Assembly (NCBI GenBank): GCA_001771055.1
Contig: MESS01000049.1
Span: 35,858-44,032, forward strand
DNA: 8,175 nucleotides
Direction: 5' to 3'
Source of the DNA: Caldithrix sp. RBG_13_44_9
GTDB lineage: Bacteria > Calditrichota > Calditrichia > RBG-13-44-9
In this document: piece after piece, positions 1-6,353 of the stretch
How positions within the stretch are numbered: position 1 is the first letter of the stretch
Layout of the letters: every line of letters begins with the position of its first letter
Made by a program: the position numbers and the translations under genes
Notes under the pieces: generated by a model
Database searches by the model: none
Seen by the model: the letters and a program-made list of their open reading frames with translations, nothing else
What the model was told of the DNA's origin: nothing

Positions 1-43
1 CAGTCTGAAGGTATTGTAAAAAATTTTCCAGAAGTTGTTGCAC
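1..43 (-). CDS. Probable start of a XerC/XerD-type tyrosine recombinase (partial)
   Basis: The frame starts with a GTG whose first base is the last base of the topA TAG stop (TAGTG). It stays open to the window edge, giving 14 residues, MQQLLENFLQYLQT. The pattern xxLLExFLxYLxxE is what the first helix of the SAM-like N-terminal domain of XerC/XerD usually looks like. A xerC gene just downstream of topA is a known arrangement in several bacterial groups. The 1-nt overlap suggests translation coupled to topA. Only 14 codons are visible and no catalytic residue can be seen, so the family call rests on the N-terminal pattern plus context. It could also be chance open sequence. No clear Shine-Dalgarno site precedes the GTG. 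Confidence 0.42.
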   Translation of the reverse strand, partial: MQQLLENFLQYLQT

Positions 44-2313
44 TATTTTAAATCATCTTCAGTTTTTTTATGTTTACAGGAAGGGCACTGTAAATAGGAT
101 CCTCGTGCCTGACTGTTTTTTTCAACCAGCAGTGGATATGAACATTGCGGACAGGGAATGGCAACTGGTTTATCCCATAAGGCAAATTTACATTTGGGAT
201 AATTGCTGCAGGAATAAAAGATTTTTCCCTTTTTTGACTGGCGCTGCACAATGGAACCATGGCAATCTTTTTCCGGGCAGGTCACACCGGTGCTGATCGG
301 TCTGGTATTTTTGCAGGTCGGATAATTGGAACATGCTAAAAATTCACCAAATCGTCCGCGTTTAATTAGCATGGGAGATCCACAATTTTCACAGACTTCC
401 TGAGTTTCCCTTTTTACCGGTTCCTCAATAGGTTTAGTGTTTTTACAGTCAGGATATCCGCTGCAGGCATAAAACCTTCCATTCCGTCCCCAGCGAATGA
501 TCATAGGCCGACCACATAATTCGCACTTTAACATGGTCTGTTCCTGTAAATCATTCTTGATCTCTTTCTTCTGTTCCTTTACTTTTTTTAGGGACTCACT
601 GAAAGGAGTATAAAAATCTTCCAGGGTTTTATGATAACTCACTTTATGATTTTCAATCTGGTCCAGATTCGCTTCCATTAAAGCGGTAAATTTGACATTA
701 AAGATTTCTGAAAAATATTGAACCAAAAGTTTGGTAACTGTCTCTCCTAACTCGGTCGGTTGAATGGAACGATTTACGCGGGTAATATATTTGCGCAGAA
801 AGAGAGTAGAAATGATCTGGGCATAAGTGCTTGGCCGGCCAATTCCCAATTTATCGAGAATTTTAACCAGGGTGCTTTCCGAGTATCGGGGAGGCGGTTG
901 AGTAAACTTCTGTTCAACATCCAGTTCCAGCAAATGTAAGGGATCCTTTTCCTTGATCTCCCGGGGAATACTGCCTTTATGAATTGGTTGCTCTTCCATC
1001 TCTTCAGGTTCTTTCGGTTCTTCCTCGTAGGCAATCAGGTACCCTCTGAAAAGGATGACCTCCCCCTCGGCAATAAACTCATAACCATCGGCATCGACGG
1101 TCACCACCGTTTTATCAACCAGGGCTGGTTTCATCTGACTGGCAATAAATCTGCGCCAGATTAATTCATAAATTTTCAGTTGTTCGGCGGTCAGATATTT
1201 TTTGAGTTTCTTGGGCTCAAAATCAGGTTGGATGTAACTAGGCCTGATCGCTTCATGGGCATCCTGGGCTCCTTTGCGCGGCGACTTCTGCACAGCCTTG
1301 GTCGGGAGGTAATCCGGACCATAGGTATTGGTGATGTAAAGACGGGCCTTCATAACCGCTTCCTGACTGATCCGGGTAGAATCTGTACGCATGTAGGTAA
1401 TAAGACCTGCGTTTCCTTTTGGACCCAGATTCACTCCTTCATATAACTGCTGGGCGATACTCATTACCCGCGAGGTGGTCATCCTGAACCGGCGGGAAGC
1501 TTCCTGCTGCAGAGTACTGGTGATAAATGGAGCCGAAGGTGATTTGTACAGGTTTTTTTTCTCAATTCCGGAAACCGTATAAGCAGCTTTCAGAAGCTTT
1601 GTTTTATGTTGTTCTGCCTCCTGCTGATTGGATATACGAAACCTGGCTGGATCTAATTTTTTTCCATGAATTTTATTCAGGCGAGCCCAGAAATTTTCCT
1701 TCTGGATGGTCTGCAGATGAGCCTCGACTACCCAATATTCCAGCGCGGTAAAATTGCGGATCTCGGCTTCACGTTCTACGATCAACCGGAGAGCTACCGA
1801 TTGAACCCGCCCGGCACTCAATCCGCGATAGATAGTTTCCCAGAGAAATGGGCTCACCTGATAGCCGACGATACGGTCCATCACTCTTCTGGCCTGCTGG
1901 GCATTTACCCGGGCCTCATCAATTTTCCGGGGATGTTTAATGGCATTTAAGACAGCATCCTGGGTGATTTCATTGAATTCGATTCTGGCAATATTCTTAT
2001 TAACCGCAGAAAGGACACCAGCGATGTGGTAAGCAATGGCCTCCCCTTCCCGGTCGGGATCGGTGGCCAGTAATACTTCCGCTACCTTAGAAGCTTCTTT
2101 TTTTAAATCATTGATAATTTTGGTTTTACCTTTAATTGGCACATATTCCGGTCGGAAATCATTTTCGATATCCACCCCAAATTTAGTTTTGGGTAAATCA
2201 ATGATGTGCCCCACCGAGGCCGCAACTTTAAAATCCCCTCCCAAAATCTTATTGATGGTTTTCGCTTTGGCCGGGGATTCAACCACCACCAGTTTTTTTG
2301 AATTTTCAGTCAT
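43..2313 (-). CDS. topA: DNA topoisomerase I (type IA)
   Basis: This is a cytoplasmic type IA topoisomerase that relaxes negative supercoils through a transient 5'-phosphotyrosine link. The 756 residues are close to the usual 700-870. The Toprim domain starts at about residue 7 (VVVESPAKAKTI), with Glu12 and the TDPDREGE motif at 84-91 as the metal-binding acidic residues. GLSAGRVQSVALRL lies at about 164-177. The active-site Tyr307 lies in GLITYMRTDS. Four Cys4 zinc fingers end the protein: Cys597/600/617/623, Cys641/644/661/667, Cys679/684/702/708 and Cys721/724/743/746. The third has a C-x4-C knuckle, the others C-x2-C. ATG at 2313 is the only good start, since the frame meets a TAA at 2344-2346 with no ATG, GTG or TTG in between. 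The start has no clear Shine-Dalgarno site; a leader ORF ends 17 nt upstream. Divergent from the DUF362 gene. The gene looks intact. Confidence 0.97.
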   Translation of the reverse strand: MTENSKKLVVVESPAKAKTINKILGGDFKVAASVGHIIDLPKTKFGVDIENDFRPEYVPIKGKTKIINDLKKEASKVAEVLLATDPDREGEAIAYHIAGVLSAVNKNIARIEFNEITQDAVLNAIKHPRKIDEARVNAQQARRVMDRIVGYQVSPFLWETIYRGLSAGRVQSVALRLIVEREAEIRNFTALEYWVVEAHLQTIQKENFWARLNKIHGKKLDPARFRISNQQEAEQHKTKLLKAAYTVSGIEKKNLYKSPSAPFITSTLQQEASRRFRMTTSRVMSIAQQLYEGVNLGPKGNAGLITYMRTDSTRISQEAVMKARLYITNTYGPDYLPTKAVQKSPRKGAQDAHEAIRPSYIQPDFEPKKLKKYLTAEQLKIYELIWRRFIASQMKPALVDKTVVTVDADGYEFIAEGEVILFRGYLIAYEEEPKEPEEMEEQPIHKGSIPREIKEKDPLHLLELDVEQKFTQPPPRYSESTLVKILDKLGIGRPSTYAQIISTLFLRKYITRVNRSIQPTELGETVTKLLVQYFSEIFNVKFTALMEANLDQIENHKVSYHKTLEDFYTPFSESLKKVKEQKKEIKNDLQEQTMLKCELCGRPMIIRWGRNGRFYACSGYPDCKNTKPIEEPVKRETQEVCENCGSPMLIKRGRFGEFLACSNYPTCKNTRPISTGVTCPEKDCHGSIVQRQSKKGKIFYSCSNYPKCKFALWDKPVAIPCPQCSYPLLVEKNSQARGSYLQCPSCKHKKTEDDLK

Positions 2314-2330
2314 AACTTTGACGGTCAGTT

Positions 2331-2384
2331 TCAGTCCGCAACTTTAGTTTCCTTTAAGGGATAAATCGCTTTCACTCTTTTCAT
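2331..2384 (-). CDS. Possible 17-codon leader ORF upstream of topA
   Basis: An ATG at 2384 is preceded by AGGAGAGA (2385-2392). This is the best ribosome-binding sequence near topA, although the spacing to the GGAG core is short (3-4 nt). It opens a frame encoding MKRVKAIYPLKETKVAD that stops with TGA at 2331-2333, leaving 17 nt before the topA ATG, which itself lacks a good site. This fits termination-reinitiation coupling or a regulatory leader peptide. It has no recognisable family and no run of one amino acid as in attenuation peptides. A 17-codon ORF can arise by chance, so this is a candidate only. Confidence 0.3.
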   Translation of the reverse strand: MKRVKAIYPLKETKVAD

Positions 2385-2442
2385 TCTCTCCTGAAAACTC
2401 AGACTATTAAAACTGGATGCAGGCAGAAAAGAAATAAAAAGT

Positions 2443-2448
2443 TATAAT
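2443..2448 (+). promoter_or_regulatory. Distal -10-like TATAAT upstream of the DUF362 gene
   Basis: A perfect TATAAT is present, but the hexamer 17 bases upstream (CAGGCA, 2420-2425) matches TTGACA at only three positions, and there is no TG extension. Use of it would give a leader of about 190 nt. The opposite strand reads TATTAT across nearly the same bases (2444-2449), so it could equally serve topA. Confidence 0.22.
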
Positions 2449-2526
2449 ACGCTTCCCGATAACTAATTTTGAAATGAATTGATACCTTTGGGGGCATCCC
2501 ATAATTACGATCACCTTACACTTCCA

Positions 2527-2554
2527 AATATAAAAAATATTCATATGAAGTCAA
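2527..2554 (-). promoter_or_regulatory. Candidate topA promoter
   Basis: On the minus strand TTGACT (2549-2554, five of six with TTGACA) is followed after 16 bases by TATATT (2527-2532, five of six with TATAAT). The same bases continue as TATATTTG, which fits the Bacteroidetes -7 pattern TAnnTTTG, with TTG 19 bases upstream as the -33 element. Either reading puts the start of transcription near 2519, giving a leader of roughly 205 nt before topA that includes the small upstream ORF. Pattern match only. Confidence 0.5.
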
Positions 2555-2577
2555 TATCTTTTTAATCATAAATGAGA

Positions 2578-2605
2578 TTGAGTGGATTTTAATTAGTTAT
2601 AAAAT
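2578..2605 (+). promoter_or_regulatory. Candidate promoter for the DUF362-polyferredoxin operon (proximal)
   Basis: TTGAGT (2578-2583, four of six with TTGACA) is followed after 16 bases by TAAAAT (2600-2605, five of six with TATAAT). Transcription would start near 2612, about 33 nt before the chosen ATG at 2645. The region is AT-rich, so chance matches are likely, but position and spacing are good. Confidence 0.35.
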
Positions 2606-2644
2606 AATTTGTTCCCAAAAAGATGTTTAATATATTTAGAAAAA

Positions 2645-3550
2645 ATGGATTCAGAAATGCGGAGAAGAGATTTTCTAAAATATTCTGTTGCCGCAGGCAG
2701 CGGGGCTCTGATACTCGGCCGGCCTTTTGAACTACTCGGTTCGCAACCCGATGCAGTAGTGGTGACAGGCGGAGAGCCGATCAATTTAATAAATACCGCT
2801 TTACAAAATTATGGGGGTATTCAGAGATTTATTTCCAAAGGTGATATCGTAGTGATCAAACCCAATATGGGGTGGGACCGTGCTCCAGAATTTGCGGCCA
2901 ACTCCAACCCTGCCTTGATCTCCGAATTGACCCGGCTCTGTTTTGAGGCCGGTGCTGCCAAAGTCAAAATTTTTGATCGCACATGTAACAATCCTCAACG
3001 GTGTTATCAAAATAGTCAAATAGAGGCCTCAGCCAAGAAACTGGGTGCCGAGGTAGAGCAAATCCGGGATTTTAAATTTAAAAAGATCTCGTTACCCTCC
3101 GGTACCATTTTAAAAGAGTGGCCAATTTATCAGGATTATCTTGAAGCCGATAAAATTATTAATGTTCCCATTGCAAAACACCATTCCCTTTCTACGATAA
3201 CACTTGGCTTGAAAAACCTCATGGGAGTGATGGGGGGAAGTCGCGGCGAAATACATAATTCTTTCCGCCAGAAATTGATCGATATTGATACCCACATTCT
3301 TCCAACACTTACCGTTGTTGATGCCTATCGGATACTATTGCGAAATGGTCCCAACGGAGGCAACCTGAATGATGTGAAGTTGGCCAAAACTCTAATTGTC
3401 AGTTCCTGTGCAGTTTCAGCGGATGTATTGGGATTGGAACTGTTCCAACAGGAAATTAAAAATGTCGGTTATATTCAGGAGGCAATTGATCGGGGACTCA
3501 ATAAATTCGATATTGCCAAACTTAATGTACAGCGGATAAACCTCAGCTGA
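2645..3550 (+). CDS. Tat-exported DUF362 domain protein
   Basis: The function of DUF362 proteins is not firmly established. Counting from Met at 2657, residues 2-8 (RRRDFLK) match the twin-arginine consensus and are followed by a hydrophobic stretch, SVAAGSGALILG (10-21), so export in folded form to the periplasm is expected. The DUF362 body is recognised by VVIKPNMGWD (65-74), INVPIAKHHSLSTITLGLKNLMGVMGG (168-194) and TVVDAYRILLRNGPNGG (219-235). Cysteines at 95, 110, 116 and 251 do not form a ferredoxin motif, so no Fe-S cluster is predicted from sequence alone. Start: ATG 2645 (301 aa) and ATG 2657 (297 aa) are both possible; an upstream TTG at 2609 would add 12 residues ahead of the signal and is less likely. 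No start has a strong Shine-Dalgarno site. The stop is 2 nt before the polyferredoxin ATG, so the two are almost surely co-translated. A role in periplasmic redox or cofactor handling is inferred from context only. Confidence 0.85.
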   Translation: MDSEMRRRDFLKYSVAAGSGALILGRPFELLGSQPDAVVVTGGEPINLINTALQNYGGIQRFISKGDIVVIKPNMGWDRAPEFAANSNPALISELTRLCFEAGAAKVKIFDRTCNNPQRCYQNSQIEASAKKLGAEVEQIRDFKFKKISLPSGTILKEWPIYQDYLEADKIINVPIAKHHSLSTITLGLKNLMGVMGGSRGEIHNSFRQKLIDIDTHILPTLTVVDAYRILLRNGPNGGNLNDVKLAKTLIVSSCAVSADVLGLELFQQEIKNVGYIQEAIDRGLNKFDIAKLNVQRINLS

Positions 3551-3552
3551 GT

Positions 3553-5100
3553 ATGGCTCGATCACGCCGGATACTTCAAATAATCTTTCTGTTACTTTTT
3601 GCAGCCCTGTTCCTCCTGGCCAGGTATCCTTATGAAACGGGGATATCCAGTGACATCTTCCTCCGTTTCTCTCCTCTACCGCCGCTGTTCCACTTCCTAG
3701 ATAATTTCACCATCCCTGGCTGGTTCTGGCCGGCACTGGTCATTCTGTTCCTCACTTTATTTTTGGGTCGATTTTTCTGTGGCTGGATTTGTCCGTTAGG
3801 AACTTCATTAGATCTGTTCAACCGGCTGTTCAAATCACCTTCTAATAAAATCTCTGAAAAATGGGTTAAATTACGCTGGTTAAAATATGGAATTCTGACT
3901 GCTGCCATCATTTTAGCGGTATTCTCAATTAATGCCTGGGGATTTCTGGATCCGTTGGCTATTTTTACCCGTTTGACTATCAGTATTTTTTATCCGACAT
4001 TTACCCTGCTGATAGAAGGTTTCTTAATCCTGTTTTCAAAGATCCCATTTGCCCAATCCTTCTCTTATAGCCTGTTCGATTGGTTTAAAACTTATTTGAT
4101 GCCGGAAAGTCAGGCATACTATCAGGGATTGGCGGGTCTATTCGCATTAACCGTGGTAATTTTTGGTTTAGAAAGATTTGCGCGAAGATTCTGGTGCCGC
4201 TATATCTGCCCGGCAGGTGCACTGTTCGCACTCTTTTCCCAGGCTCGTTTTTATGAGCGATTGGTGAGCGAAAGCTGTCCGGTATGCAATCGCTGTCAGG
4301 TGGAATGTAAAATGAATGCCATCCCCGGCGAAAAGGTGCACGAAACCAATAAAGCAGAGTGTATAGAATGTTTCAACTGTGGTGAGAAATGCCCGCCAAA
4401 AGCAAAATCGATAACTTATCGGTTTCGATGGAGGCCTTACCATTCCAAACCGGACTTTTCCCGGCGGCAATTTATCACTACCTCGGCTTCAAGTATTTTA
4501 GCCGTCGGTCTGATCAGCCTTGGAATGAAAGACCGTACCTCCTCCGCAAAAAACATACGTCCACCTGGTTCCCTGCCGGAGAATGAATTCCTGGATCGCT
4601 GCCTGCGCTGCCTGGAATGTGTCAGAATCTGCTCCTCCAATGGAAAATGCCTGCAGCCGGTCGGCTTTGAGCAAAACTTATTGGAACTCTGGACTCCGGT
4701 TGCTTCGATGAGAGAAGGATATTGCGAGTATAACTGTAATCTATGTGGGCTGGTTTGTCCTACTGACGCAATACTGCCTTTACCCCTGGCACTTAAAAAG
4801 CAAACCCCTATGGGACTGGCCTACTTTGATAAAAATCTCTGTATACCTTTTGCCCGTCATGAGGACTGTCTGGTTTGTGAAGAACATTGTCCCACTCCTG
4901 ATAAAGCCATAAAGTTTGATCTCAAAATGGCGCAGTTGCCTGATGGTAGTTCGCGGATGGTTAAATACCCTTACGTGGTGCGGGAATTGTGCATTGGTTG
5001 CGGTATCTGTGAACATAAATGCCCTCTCCCCGCTTTGCCCGGAGTGTTGGTGACGCGTGAAAATGAGAAACGTCTGCTCACTGTTCCCCCAGCAGTCTAG
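3553..5100 (+). CDS. Membrane polyferredoxin, NapH-like plus NapG/MauM-like fusion
   Basis: This is probably a quinol-linked electron carrier. Of 515 residues, the N-terminal half resembles NapH/MauN. Hydrophobic segments lie near 8-24, 58-76, 112-130, 141-161 and 193-208, with the paired CxxxCP motifs at Cys76/Cys80 and Cys215/Cys219, both beside basic, presumably cytoplasmic, stretches. Two 4Fe-4S sites follow: Cys242/245/248/252 and Cys270/273/276/280. Residues 303-307 (SRRQF) and the hydrophobic stretch to 324 look like a Tat signal lying inside the protein. After it come four more 4Fe-4S sites as in NapG/MauM: Cys350/353/356/360, Cys391/395/398/402, Cys430/439/442/446 and Cys480/483/486/490. 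That makes about six clusters. The natural reading is a cytoplasmic NapH part joined to a periplasmic NapG part. The ATG is 2 nt after the DUF362 stop and has no Shine-Dalgarno site of its own. No nitrate reductase or mau genes are nearby, so no gene symbol is given. Confidence 0.9.
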   Translation: MARSRRILQIIFLLLFAALFLLARYPYETGISSDIFLRFSPLPPLFHFLDNFTIPGWFWPALVILFLTLFLGRFFCGWICPLGTSLDLFNRLFKSPSNKISEKWVKLRWLKYGILTAAIILAVFSINAWGFLDPLAIFTRLTISIFYPTFTLLIEGFLILFSKIPFAQSFSYSLFDWFKTYLMPESQAYYQGLAGLFALTVVIFGLERFARRFWCRYICPAGALFALFSQARFYERLVSESCPVCNRCQVECKMNAIPGEKVHETNKAECIECFNCGEKCPPKAKSITYRFRWRPYHSKPDFSRRQFITTSASSILAVGLISLGMKDRTSSAKNIRPPGSLPENEFLDRCLRCLECVRICSSNGKCLQPVGFEQNLLELWTPVASMREGYCEYNCNLCGLVCPTDAILPLPLALKKQTPMGLAYFDKNLCIPFARHEDCLVCEEHCPTPDKAIKFDLKMAQLPDGSSRMVKYPYVVRELCIGCGICEHKCPLPALPGVLVTRENEKRLLTVPPAV

Positions 5101-5151
5101 ATACCCCCAGAAATAATCCGATCAGATAGCAAAGAGAGCTGAAAGCAATTT
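5101..5151. other. Convergent junction, no clear terminator
   Basis: Fifty-one bases separate the stop of the polyferredoxin gene from the stop of the Trm112-like gene on the opposite strand. An imperfect inverted repeat (5129-5141 with 5155-5166, with one mismatch, one G-U pair on one strand and one bulge) spans the end of the Trm112-like gene. It has no T-run after either arm, so it is not a convincing intrinsic terminator. Confidence 0.3.
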
Positions 5152-5331
5152 TTACAGTTTCTCTGCTTCATCGATCAGCATGATCGGGATATCGTCCTCG
5201 ATGCGATATAGCAATTTACATTGCGGACAGATCAGTTTCCCGAAACGATCATCTTTTTTATCTGGCTGGTATTCTAAATTACCTTTACATTTAGGACAGG
5301 CTAAAATTTCCAGAAGCTGCTTATCAAGCAT
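5152..5331 (-). CDS. Trm112-like (UPF0434/YcaR family) small zinc protein
   Basis: This 59-codon gene begins MLDKQLLEILACPKCKGNLE and ends in DDIPIMLIDEAEKL. It carries a CPKC knuckle (Cys12/Cys15) and a CPQC knuckle (Cys35/Cys38), plus the family's conserved IEDDIPIML segment, and it has the usual length of about 60 residues. Trm112-like proteins bind zinc or act as small partners of methyltransferases. The role of the bacterial UPF0434/YcaR members is poorly known; in E. coli ycaR lies between lpxK and kdsB. The ATG is 3 nt after the accA stop and is preceded by GGGTG (5336-5340) with a 4-nt spacer, so it is the last gene of the operon. It converges on the polyferredoxin gene with 51 bases between. 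It is shorter than many gene callers' cut-offs. Confidence 0.9.
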   Translation of the reverse strand: MLDKQLLEILACPKCKGNLEYQPDKKDDRFGKLICPQCKLLYRIEDDIPIMLIDEAEKL

Positions 5332-5334
5332 TTT

Positions 5335-6342
5335 TCACCCTTTTTTCGATTTAGTTTTTATTTCCATCTCCGGGCTTTCAGTCCAATACCCCATCTTAGA
5401 AAATTTTTCAATCCTTTTGCGGACCAACTCCTGCGGTTCCATTTTTTTCAGCCGCTGGATCTCTTCCAGCAGATGTTTTTTTAAGATTTTTGCTGCTTCT
5501 TGATGATCCCAGTGCGCTCCGCCATGTGGCTCTCTAATGATCTTATCGATTATTTTTAATTCTAATAAATCAGGAGCAGTTAATTTCATTACTTCAGCGG
5601 CCTGGGGTGCTTTGGCATTATCCCGCCAGAGAATGGCGGCGCAGCCTTCGGGTGAAATGACCGAATACCAGCAATTCTCCATCATGAGTATGGTATCCCC
5701 GACTCCGATTCCTAACGCCCCGCCGGATGCCCCTTCGCCAATAATCGCAATGATGATCGGTACCGGCAGACTTGACATGACAAGCAGATTCTTGGCGATT
5801 GCCTCCGCCTGCCCTCTTTCCTCGGCACCGATACCCGGATAGGCACCAGGGGTGTCTAAAAATGAAATAATGGGAATATGGAATTTTGCTGCCAGATGCA
5901 TGATACGTTGGGCTTTCCGGTATCCTTCAGGATGGGCCATCCCGAAATTGCGGAATAGATTTTCCTTCACATCCCGCCCCTTTTGATGCCCGATAACGGC
6001 AATTCGCTGATCGTCCAGCATGGCTAAACCAGCGACGATAGCCGGATCGTCCGAAAAATAGCGGTCCCCATGCAATTCCAGGAAATCTGTCATCATATTT
6101 TTTATGTAATCCAGGGTATATGGCCGGTCCGGGTGGCGAGCTAATTGTACCCGCTGCCAGGGTGAAAGCTTCGAGTACACTTCCTTTTGTAATAGCTGTG
6201 CTTTCCGGGTAAGCCGCTCAATATCATCCGATAAATCCAATCCGCTGTCCCGGGCATATTCTTCCATTTCGGTAATTTTCTTTTCCAGCTCTATGATTGG
6301 CTTTTCAAAATCCAAAATCAGTTTGAAATTCTTCTTGAGCAT
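5335..6342 (-). CDS. accA: Acetyl-CoA carboxylase carboxyltransferase subunit alpha
   Basis: AccA pairs with AccD to move the carboxyl group from carboxybiotin on the carrier protein to acetyl-CoA, giving malonyl-CoA for fatty acid synthesis in the cytoplasm. The 335 residues are slightly longer than E. coli AccA (319). The helical N-terminal part includes LSPWQRVQLARHPDRP (59-74). The crotonase-fold core shows LHGDRYFSDDPAIVAGLA (90-107), GHQKGRDVKENLFRNFGM (118-135), FLDTPGAYPGIGAEERGQ (161-178), IGEGASGGALGIGVGD (201-216) and SVISPEGCAAILWR (227-240); Gly-Ala-Ser-Gly-Gly (204-208) is the typical oxyanion loop. The C-terminus is lysine-rich. The ATG at 6342 has GAGGG (6348-6352) 5 nt upstream, the best ribosome-binding site in the window. 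It lies 11 nt after the glycosyltransferase stop. No accD is in the window. Confidence 0.97.
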   Translation of the reverse strand: MLKKNFKLILDFEKPIIELEKKITEMEEYARDSGLDLSDDIERLTRKAQLLQKEVYSKLSPWQRVQLARHPDRPYTLDYIKNMMTDFLELHGDRYFSDDPAIVAGLAMLDDQRIAVIGHQKGRDVKENLFRNFGMAHPEGYRKAQRIMHLAAKFHIPIISFLDTPGAYPGIGAEERGQAEAIAKNLLVMSSLPVPIIIAIIGEGASGGALGIGVGDTILMMENCWYSVISPEGCAAILWRDNAKAPQAAEVMKLTAPDLLELKIIDKIIREPHGGAHWDHQEAAKILKKHLLEEIQRLKKMEPQELVRKRIEKFSKMGYWTESPEMEIKTKSKKG

Positions 6343-6347
6343 AAATT

Positions 6348-6352
6348 CCCTC
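6348..6352 (-). promoter_or_regulatory. Ribosome-binding site of accA
   Basis: GAGGG on the minus strand with a 5-nt spacer to the ATG at 6342 fixes the accA start. It lies in the 11-nt gap after the preceding gene, so accA has its own initiation signal and does not depend on coupling. Confidence 0.7.
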
Positions 6353-6353
6353 G

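Larger units (their letters stand above)
2314..2644. other. Divergent intergenic region between topA and the DUF362 gene
   Basis: These 331 bases separate two divergently transcribed genes and are distinctly AT-rich in the half nearer the DUF362 gene. They hold a candidate promoter for topA on the minus strand (2527-2554), two candidates for the plus strand (2443-2448 and 2578-2605), and a 17-codon leader ORF before topA. No tRNA, conserved RNA fold or strong terminator hairpin was recognised. If the plus-strand TATAAT at 2443 is used, the two transcripts would overlap for about 60 bases. Confidence 0.7.

Noticed and set aside
2489..2501. Short hairpin TGGG-N5-CCCA in the divergent region
   Set aside because: The stem is four base pairs and lacks a T-run; this is expected by chance.
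2609..2644. TTG at 2609 as the start of the DUF362 protein
   Set aside because: It would put 12 to 16 extra residues in front of the twin-arginine motif, lies at the predicted transcription start, and has no ribosome-binding site. ATG 2645 or 2657 gives a normal Tat signal length.
4168..4470. Open frame on the minus strand opposite the polyferredoxin gene
   Set aside because: It is fully contained in a well-supported gene, has no recognisable domain or ribosome-binding site, and looks like an antisense shadow. The same applies to the other frames opposite topA, accA and the reductase.
3553..5100. Naming the polyferredoxin as nitrate reductase NapH/NapG or methylamine MauM/MauN
   Set aside because: No napA, napB, mauA or mauB is nearby, and the fused architecture is shared by ferredoxins of unknown role. 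Only the family likeness is reported.
5129..5166. Inverted repeat as a bidirectional intrinsic terminator
   Set aside because: The arms pair only with a mismatch and a bulge, overlap the end of the Trm112-like coding region, and no T-run follows on either strand.
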